Assembly: GCA_012841845.1 (NCBI GenBank)
Contig: DUTZ01000506.1
Span: 1-6,839 of the forward strand
Length of the DNA stretch: 6,839 nt
Source: Actinomycetales bacterium
GTDB taxonomy: Bacteria > Actinomycetota > Actinomycetes > Mycobacteriales > Mycobacteriaceae
Reading direction: 5' to 3'
The notes beneath the pieces were generated by a model. It made no database searches. It was not told the origin of the DNA and worked only from the letters and a program-made list of their open reading frames with translations. The position numbers and the translations under genes are program-made. Below are positions 1 to 6,839 of this stretch, piece after piece (the first letter of the stretch is position 1; every line of letters starts with the position of its first letter).

Positions 1-1220
1 CCAACGGCACCCGGGCGCGCACCGGCCGCGGGCCCGGCATCGACGCCGCCCCGCTCACCGCGGTGGCGTTCGCCCTCGTCGTCTTCGAGCTCGCCTCCGC
101 CGTCACCGCCGTCTTCGTCCAGTCCCCCGCCTACTCGGTGGGCCGGTCCAACATCCGCGCCCTCACCGGGGAGCCGTGCGCGCTCGCCGACGCGGTCCTC
201 GTGGAGGAGGACTCCAACGACGGCGTCCTCGAGGCCGTCGGCGCCGGCCCCGACGTCTCCCTCGGCGCCGGCGGGGTCAGCGGGTTCGCGCCCAACGGCC
301 TCCCCGACTCGATCACCGTGGCCAGCACCGAGTCCGCCGGCTCCCTCGCCCAGTCCGAGCCCGGAGAGCGCGAGCCCGGCGACGGCGTCGACGCCGGCAC
401 CACCGGCGGCCGCGGCGCCGTCACCGTCAACGGCTCCACCGTCGCCCTGCCCTTCGGCCTCGACCCCGACACCACCCCGGTCCTCGGCTCCTACCGTCGC
501 GGCCCGCAGGTCGCCGCCGAGCTCACCTCCGCCTGGTACGAGCTGCCCGGCCGCAGCGCCAACCGGCCGCTGCTCGTCATGGCGGCCGCCGGCCGCATCG
601 GCGGCGGCAACGTCACCATCGAGTACGGCCGCCCCGGCCGCGTCGGCGCCTCCGGCCCCACCGACTTCGAGGTGATGGGCTCCATGACGCCCATCGACAT
701 CGGCCCCGCCCCCGCCTGGCGCAACCTCCGGATCCCGCTCGAGCAGATCCCCGAGGAGGCCGAGGTCGTGCGCGTGGTGGCCACCGACGGCAACCTCGAC
801 CCCGACTGGTGGTTGGCCGTGACCCCGCCGCGCAACCCGCGCCTGCGGACCCTCGACGAGGTGGTGGGCCACACCGACCCCGTCCTCATCGACTGGGTGG
901 TGGGCCTGGCGTTCCCCTGCCAGCGGCCGTTCGTCCACAACGGGGGTGTGGCCGAGGTGCCGCGCTACCGGATCCTCGCCGACCGCGAGTCCTCCTCCGC
1001 CGCCAACTGGTGGCAGAGCGCCGGCGGCGGCGGCCCGCTGCTGTGGACCACCCAGACCGTCGAGCCCGTCACCGTCCCCGCCTACCTCGACCACGACTGG
1101 TCCCGCGACTGGGGCTCACTCCAGCGGTTCGAGCCCCTGGACCCCGACGCCGTGCCCGCCGAGATCGTCCGCGGCAGCACGACGCGCTGGGGCTGGACGG
1201 GTCCGGGCCCGATGTACTGA
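1..1220 (+). CDS. Emb-family arabinosyltransferase, 3' part (embA/embC-type paralogue, 5' end outside window)
   Basis: This is the C-terminal end of a membrane arabinosyltransferase of family GT53 that transfers arabinofuranose from decaprenyl-phosphoryl-arabinose to cell-wall arabinan. Codons run in frame from base 3 with no stop before TGA at 1218-1220, giving 405 visible residues; family members are about 1,100 long, so roughly the last third is present. Visible residues 16-39 form the last membrane helix, followed by the extracytoplasmic carbohydrate-binding domain. Family landmarks are Cys59 in EPCALAD, the STVALPFGLDP motif, RNLRIPL, Trp298 and Cys306 in FPCQRPF, and DWSRDWG at 365-371. 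The two cysteines match a pair conserved in Emb proteins and probably form a disulfide. It lies 22 bases upstream of the EmbB-like gene and is its paralogue. By position it would be embA of an embCAB order, but the catalytic half is missing, so A versus C cannot be decided. A loop after AAGRIG is about 10 residues shorter than in the downstream paralogue. Confidence 0.93.
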   Translation, partial: NGTRARTGRGPGIDAAPLTAVAFALVVFELASAVTAVFVQSPAYSVGRSNIRALTGEPCALADAVLVEEDSNDGVLEAVGAGPDVSLGAGGVSGFAPNGLPDSITVASTESAGSLAQSEPGEREPGDGVDAGTTGGRGAVTVNGSTVALPFGLDPDTTPVLGSYRRGPQVAAELTSAWYELPGRSANRPLLVMAAAGRIGGGNVTIEYGRPGRVGASGPTDFEVMGSMTPIDIGPAPAWRNLRIPLEQIPEEAEVVRVVATDGNLDPDWWLAVTPPRNPRLRTLDEVVGHTDPVLIDWVVGLAFPCQRPFVHNGGVAEVPRYRILADRESSSAANWWQSAGGGGPLLWTTQTVEPVTVPAYLDHDWSRDWGSLQRFEPLDPDAVPAEIVRGSTTRWGWTGPGPMY

Positions 1221-1228
1221 CCGTCCCC

Positions 1229-1243
1229 TAGAATCGGGGGTCG
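1229..1243 (+). promoter_or_regulatory. Candidate -10 box for a leaderless embB transcript
   Basis: TAGAAT at 1229-1234 fits the actinobacterial TANNNT -10 consensus and is the only A/T-rich patch in this gap. Eight bases separate it from the GTG start at 1243, the distance expected if transcription begins at or next to the start codon. No Shine-Dalgarno sequence sits at a usable distance: the GGGGG run at 1236-1240 ends only two bases before GTG. No clear -35 box is seen, which is common for promoters of this order. The inference is a leaderless mRNA for the downstream gene, in addition to any readthrough from the upstream emb gene. Confidence 0.5.
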
Positions 1244-4200
1244 TGTCAGCCTCTCCCGCCGCGAACGGCCCCGCCGACGACCGGACCCCGGCCCCCGCCC
1301 CCGGACCGGCGTCCACCGATCCCCGGGTCGCGCGACTCCGCGTCGTCGCGATCGTCTCGGGCCTCATCGGCGCCCTGTGCTTCCTGGCCCTGCCGTTCCT
1401 GCCGGTCTCCCAGACCACCTCCACCGTGCACTGGCCGCAGAACGGCTCCGTCGAGTCCGTCTCCGCGCCGCTCATGGCCCACTCGCCGCAGAGCGTCACC
1501 GCCACCCTGCCGTGCGCCCTGGTCGGCGACCTGCCGGAGGACGGCGGGATCCTGCTCTCCACCGTCCCGGCCGGCGGCGAGGAGGCCGGCGAACGCGGCC
1601 TGTTCGTCCGCGCGTCCGCGGAGACCGTGGACGTGGTGACCCGCGGCCGGGTCATCGCCTCGATGCCGCGCGACGAGGTCGCCGGCGGCGCCTGCTCGCA
1701 GATCACCGTCATGGCCGGCCCGACGCACGTCGAGGCCGACTTCGTGGGCATGGACGACGCGGCCCGGCTCGTCGAGTCCCCCACCCTGCGCCCCATGGTC
1801 GTGGGCCTGTACTCCGACCTGCCGACGGACACCGCCCCGGACGGGATCGACGTGGCCGTGGAGGTGGACTCGCGCTTCACCACCGAGCCCACCGTCCTCA
1901 AGTGGATCGCCATCGTCCTGGGGCTCGTGGCCACCGCGGTGGCCCTGTGGGCCCTGCACGGGCTCGACCAGACCGACGGCCGCCGCGACCGCCGCTTCCT
2001 GCCCCGCTCCTGGTTCCGGCTCCGCGCCCCGGACGTCGCGGTGATCGGCACGCTCGGGATCTGGCACGTCGTCGGCGGCAACACCTCGGACGACGGCTAC
2101 ATCCTGTCCATGGCCCGCGCCGCCGACCCCGCGGGCTACATGGCCAACTACTACCGCTGGTACGGCGTCCCCGAATCGCCGTTCGGCTCCCCGTACTACG
2201 ACCTGCTCACCCTGTTCTCGCACGTCTCCACCGCCAGCCCGTGGATGCGCCTGCCCGCGCTCATCGCCGCCATCCTGTGCTGGCTGGTCATCAGCCGCGA
2301 GGTCCTGCCCCGGCTCGGCCGCGCCGCCCGCACCACGCCGGTCGTCGTGTGGAGCTCCGCCGCCGTCTTCCTCGCCTTCTGGATGGCGTACAACAACGGC
2401 CTGCGCCCCGAGCCCGTCATCGCCCTCGGCGCCCTGCTCACGTGGACCTCGGTCGAACGCGCCATCGCCACCCGGCGCATCCTGCCCTTCGCCGTCGCCG
2501 TCATCATCGCGTCGTTCTCGCTGGCCACCGGGCCCACCGGCCTCATGGCCGTCGCCGCCCTCGTCATGGGCCTGCGGCCCATGGTGCGCACCGTGGTGGT
2601 GCGCGGCCGCCGCATCGGCTCCCACCTCGCCCTGCTGGCCCCGGTCCTCGCCGCCGGCACCATGGTGCTCATCAGCGTCTTCGGCGTGCAGTCGCTCGCC
2701 TCCGTCCTCGAGGCCATCCGCGTCCGCGGCGAGATCGGCCCCAACCACAGCTGGTTCGAGGAGTTCGTCCGGTACTACTACCTGATGCAGCCCACGGTCG
2801 ACGGCGGCCTGCCCCGCCGCCTGCCCGTCCTGCTCGTGCTGCTCTGCCTGGTCGTGGTGATCGCCACCGTGCTCCGCCGCGGCAAGGTCCCCGGCGCCGC
2901 CGTCGGCCCGACCTGGCGCCTCGTGGGCGTGGTCGTGGGCACCGCCTTCTTCATGATGTTCTCGCCCACCAAGTGGACCCACCACTTCGGCGTCTACGCC
3001 GGCATCGGCGGCGCCATCGCCGCGCTCGGAGCCCTCGCGATCGCCGCCTCCGCGGTCCGCACCGCGCGCAACCGCACGGTGTTCCTCGGGATCACCCTCA
3101 TGGTGCTCGCCCTGGGCTTCGCCGGGCCCAACGGCTGGTGGTACGTCTCGAGCTTCGGCATCCCCTGGTGGGACAAGGCGCCCAGCGTGCGGGGCATCGA
3201 GGCCTCCGGCGTCCTGCTCCTCCTCGCCGTCATCACCTTCGCCTACGCCGGCTGGCAGCACCTCCGGCAGGACTACATCGGCTCCACCGCGCCCCGCACC
3301 TCCGAGGGACGCCGCCGGATGCGCACCCTGGCCGCCGCGCCCATCGCCGTGGTGGCCGGCCTGCTCGTCGTGTTCAACGTGGCCTCCTTCGCCAAGGGCC
3401 TCACCAAGCAGTTCCCCGCCTACACCATCGCCGAGGGCAACCTCTCCGCGATCGCCGGCGACCCCTGCATGCTCGCCGACGAGGTGCTCGTGGAGCCCGA
3501 CGCCAACGCCGGCATGCTCGTCCCGCTCGGCTCGGAGCCCGGCCCCGACGGCACCGTGCCGCCCGAGGAGCTCGCCGCCGCGATCGAGGCCGGGGAGAAC
3601 ACCGGGTTCAGCCCCGACGGCGTGGCCCCGGACCTGTCCGCCGACGCCGTCGTCACCGACGCCGGCGCCGCCAACACCACCACCGAGCCCGGCGGCGGCC
3701 CGTCCGTGAGCACCGGCGAGAGCGCCGGCACCTCCGGCGGCCAGGGCGCCCGCGGCGTCAACGACTCCACCGTCGCCCTCCCCTTCGGCCTCGACCCCGC
3801 CACCACCCCGGTCCTCGGCTCCCACGCCTCGCCCGGCGAGGCCCGCCTCGAGACCGGCTGGTACCGCCTGCCCGAGAACCGCGAGGACCACCCGCTGCTC
3901 GTCGTGTCCGCCGCCGGCCGCATCGGCCGCTTCGACTCCGACGGCCTGTACCGCTACGGCCAGGACGTCACCGTGGAGTTCGGGCGCACCGGCGGCGACG
4001 GTGCCACCGCCGAGCTCGTCGGCGAGCCGGTCGTGCCGTTCGACATCGGCCCCGCCCCCTCGTGGCGCAACCTGCGGGTGGACATGGACGACGTCCCCGC
4101 CGACGCCGACGTCATGCGCGTCATCGTCCGCGACGGCGACCTCACCCCCGACCAGTGGGCGGCCATCACCCCGCCGCGCGCGCCCGAGCTGCAGACCGTC

Positions 4201-4599
4201 CAGGAGATGATCGGCTCGGACGTGCCCGTGCTGGTCGACTGGGCCGTGAGCCTGCAGTTCCCGTGCCAGCGCCCGTTCGAGCACCACGCCGGCGTGGCGG
4301 AGCCGCCCCGGTACCGGATCCTGCCCGACCGCCCGCTGGCCGTGAGCTCCACGGACACCTGGCAGTCCTACGAGGGCGGCGGCCCGCTCGGCTGGATCGA
4401 AACCGGACAGCGCGCGCGCACGATCCCCTCGTACATGGTCGACGACTGGAACCGCGACTGGGGCTCGATCGAGGCGTACACGCCCCTGGGCACCTACCAG
4501 CGCACGCCGGTCCGGCCCGCCGAGGTCACGACCGACACCCAGAGCCGGTGGGGCTGGTGGAGGCCCGAAGGCCCGATCTTCGTGACCAACCCGAGGTGA
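1243..4599 (+). CDS. embB: Arabinosyltransferase EmbB (complete, 1118 aa)
   Basis: This integral membrane GT-C glycosyltransferase (GT53) adds arabinofuranose from decaprenyl-phosphoryl-arabinose to arabinogalactan and is the family hit by ethambutol. The first helix is at about 33-54, followed by an extracytoplasmic N-terminal domain (55-216), a helix at 219-238, and a multi-helix core up to the last helix at about 696-715. The C-terminal carbohydrate-binding domain covers 716-1118. The catalytic loop has TSDDGYILSMAR, with Asp283 and Asp284 matching Asp299/300 of M. tuberculosis EmbB and Met290 matching Met306. SREVLPRLG, YYYLMQPTVDG, PTKWTHHFG (575-583) and NGWWYVSSFG resemble EmbB more than EmbC. 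Cys742 and Cys1008 are a likely disulfide pair; Trp1000 and DWNRDWG (1068-1074) are conserved in the C-domain. The length suits the family (about 1,100). The GTG at 1243 is chosen because the first helix follows at the usual distance and upstream GTGs would overlap the previous gene. EmbB rather than EmbC is judged from recalled sequences. Confidence 0.95.
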   Translation: MSASPAANGPADDRTPAPAPGPASTDPRVARLRVVAIVSGLIGALCFLALPFLPVSQTTSTVHWPQNGSVESVSAPLMAHSPQSVTATLPCALVGDLPEDGGILLSTVPAGGEEAGERGLFVRASAETVDVVTRGRVIASMPRDEVAGGACSQITVMAGPTHVEADFVGMDDAARLVESPTLRPMVVGLYSDLPTDTAPDGIDVAVEVDSRFTTEPTVLKWIAIVLGLVATAVALWALHGLDQTDGRRDRRFLPRSWFRLRAPDVAVIGTLGIWHVVGGNTSDDGYILSMARAADPAGYMANYYRWYGVPESPFGSPYYDLLTLFSHVSTASPWMRLPALIAAILCWLVISREVLPRLGRAARTTPVVVWSSAAVFLAFWMAYNNGLRPEPVIALGALLTWTSVERAIATRRILPFAVAVIIASFSLATGPTGLMAVAALVMGLRPMVRTVVVRGRRIGSHLALLAPVLAAGTMVLISVFGVQSLASVLEAIRVRGEIGPNHSWFEEFVRYYYLMQPTVDGGLPRRLPVLLVLLCLVVVIATVLRRGKVPGAAVGPTWRLVGVVVGTAFFMMFSPTKWTHHFGVYAGIGGAIAALGALAIAASAVRTARNRTVFLGITLMVLALGFAGPNGWWYVSSFGIPWWDKAPSVRGIEASGVLLLLAVITFAYAGWQHLRQDYIGSTAPRTSEGRRRMRTLAAAPIAVVAGLLVVFNVASFAKGLTKQFPAYTIAEGNLSAIAGDPCMLADEVLVEPDANAGMLVPLGSEPGPDGTVPPEELAAAIEAGENTGFSPDGVAPDLSADAVVTDAGAANTTTEPGGGPSVSTGESAGTSGGQGARGVNDSTVALPFGLDPATTPVLGSHASPGEARLETGWYRLPENREDHPLLVVSAAGRIGRFDSDGLYRYGQDVTVEFGRTGGDGATAELVGEPVVPFDIGPAPSWRNLRVDMDDVPADADVMRVIVRDGDLTPDQWAAITPPRAPELQTVQEMIGSDVPVLVDWAVSLQFPCQRPFEHHAGVAEPPRYRILPDRPLAVSSTDTWQSYEGGGPLGWIETGQRARTIPSYMVDDWNRDWGSIEAYTPLGTYQRTPVRPAEVTTDTQSRWGWWRPEGPIFVTNPR

Positions 4600-4612
4600 G
4601 GTAGGCCGCGGC

Positions 4613-4671
4613 GGGCGGCGGCGAGCCGCTTGCCGGGTCCGCGCCCGGCCGGGCCCCCGCCACGCCCGGGC
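4613..4671. terminator. GC-rich inverted repeats between convergent genes, possible bidirectional terminator
   Basis: The 75-base gap between the stops of embB and accD4 contains several short self-complementary segments. GCGGC (4615-4619) can pair with GCCGC (4625-4629). GCCGGG (4632-4637) can pair with CCCGGC (4644-4649). CCGGGC (4649-4654) can pair with GCCCGG (4664-4669). There is also a perfect 12-base palindrome at 4643-4654. None is followed by a T tract on either strand, so a classical intrinsic terminator is not shown. A terminator is expected here because the genes converge, but random pairing in such GC-rich DNA could also give these stems. Confidence 0.3.
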
Positions 4672-4674
4672 CTG

Positions 4675-6224
<1,550 letters not shown>

Positions 6225-6228
<4 letters not shown>

Positions 6229-6839
6229 GCGCCCGCTCCCTTCCGTCCCGCGTCGATCTCGGAGAGCCGACGCGCCAGATGCTTACCGACCGTACCGACC
6301 TCGGGCTCGTCCACCACGGCCAGGTGGTCCCCGCGCAGCTGCACGATCTCCAGGTCGTCGACGATCGCGGCCCAGCCGCCGTCGGGATCGACGTGCGCGT
6401 ACCGGGGCTCGAGCTCGATCGCGCCGTCGTGCATGCGCTCGGCGCGGTAGAGGACGAACGGCACCGCCGCGCCGACGGACGCCCACGCCCCCAGGTCCAC
6501 GCTCTGCAGGATCCGGTTGTCCACGAAGCTGGCCCGCTGGTGCTCGATCACCCCGCCGCCCATGGCGTTGGCCTCGGAGCCCAGGCCCTCGAGCAGCATG
6601 GCCAGGACGCCGTCCTCGCCGTGCTCGGCGAGGAACTCGCGCGGCACCTCCACGTCGAGCCCGTAGGTCTTGCGCGCGAACTCCGAGTACCGCTTCCAGC
6701 GCTGCTCGGCCTCGTCCAGGGTGTCCGGGACGGGCTCGGACGGCTGCACGGTGTCGAGCAGCACGACCAGCGCCACCTCGTCGCCGGCGGCCCGCAGCTG
6801 GCGCGCCACCTCGACGGCCAGCGCGCCGCCGAAGGACCA
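6225..6839 (-). CDS. pks13: Polyketide synthase Pks13, C-terminal thioesterase domain (5' part outside window)
   Basis: This is the end of the condensing enzyme that joins a meromycolyl chain to a carboxylated acyl chain. Its C-terminal thioesterase releases the product and passes it to trehalose. The frame is open to the window edge and gives 204 residues ending with TGA at 6227-6225. The first visible residues are WSFGG, the nucleophile elbow of an alpha/beta hydrolase. Ser2 (6836-6834) is the catalytic serine, Asp29 in VLLDTVQ (6755-6753) lies 27 residues later, and His172 in [11 protein letters not shown] (6326-6324) completes the triad. The Ser-Asp spacing equals that of Ser1533-Asp1560 in M. 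tuberculosis Pks13. [11 protein letters not shown] and [13 protein letters not shown] also match my recollection of that protein. The gene precedes accD4 in one operon; the ketosynthase, acyltransferase and carrier domains lie beyond base 6839. A generic type I PKS or NRPS thioesterase is the alternative, made unlikely by accD4 and the emb genes. Confidence 0.93.
6236..6244 (-). promoter_or_regulatory. Ribosome binding site of accD4 within the 3' end of pks13
   Basis: Read on the minus strand the site is GGAAGGGAG, a purine-rich Shine-Dalgarno sequence 7 bases before the GTG at 6228-6226. It lies inside the last codons of pks13. It fixes the accD4 start and, together with the 4-base stop/start overlap, points to coupled translation of the two subunits. 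Confidence 0.75.

Noticed and set aside
1..1220. Possibility that the upstream emb fragment is a pseudogene or truncated copy
   Set aside because: The frame is open from the window edge to a normal stop, and all C-terminal landmarks are in place. It is simply cut by the window boundary.
946..1242. In-frame upstream extension of embB beginning at a GTG at 946
   Set aside because: It would overlap nearly 300 bases of the preceding emb gene, its translation is a Pro/Arg/Ser-rich shadow with no Emb similarity, and the first membrane helix follows the GTG at 1243 at the usual distance.
1246..4287. 1013-residue open frame on the minus strand opposite embB
   Set aside because: Its product is a Gly/Ala/His/Asp-rich low-complexity string with no domain. 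It is the expected antisense shadow of a gene with G/C in nearly every third position.
1377..4604. Long + strand frame of 1075 residues overlapping embB
   Set aside because: The product is dominated by Arg, Pro and His, typical of a shifted frame in GC-rich coding DNA. The overlapping frame gives a clear Emb protein.

Overview
The window comes from a very GC-rich, mycolic-acid-containing actinobacterium (Mycobacteriales). The evidence is that it carries an Emb arabinosyltransferase tandem, the mycolate-condensing polyketide synthase Pks13 and its partner carboxyltransferase AccD4, a combination limited to that order. The strong G/C bias at third codon positions and the compact layout would suit Dietzia or a relative, but the genus cannot be fixed from this sequence alone.

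Layout. Bases 1-1220 (+) are the 3' part of a first Emb-family arabinosyltransferase: its last membrane helix and the whole extracytoplasmic C-terminal domain. After a 22-base gap with a promoter-like TAGAAT box, bases 1243-4599 (+) hold a complete second Emb protein of 1118 residues, best matched to EmbB. A 75-base GC-rich gap with weak inverted repeats separates it from a convergent operon. On the minus strand that operon reads pks13 (only its 3' end, 6839-6225, the thioesterase domain) and then accD4 (6228-4675, complete). The two genes share the four bases GTGA, and accD4 has a good ribosome binding site inside the end of pks13.

How the genes work together. The Emb proteins use decaprenyl-phosphoryl-arabinose to build the arabinan of arabinogalactan outside the membrane. 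AccD4 is the carboxyltransferase subunit of the complex that carboxylates a long-chain acyl-CoA, which Pks13 condenses with a meromycolyl chain to make the mycolate precursor. Mycolates are finally esterified to the arabinan made by the Emb enzymes, so this is one cell-envelope locus read from both sides. In M. tuberculosis the same blocks are neighbours but other genes lie between embB and accD4; here they abut.

I see no mobile element, CRISPR array, RNA gene or unknown defence-like system. The noteworthy points are within the known genes: a probable leaderless promoter for embB, non-mycobacterial residues at positions linked to ethambutol resistance and Pks13-inhibitor resistance, and a shortened loop in the C-terminal domain of the upstream Emb paralogue. 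Comparisons with M. tuberculosis proteins were made from memory and need a real alignment.
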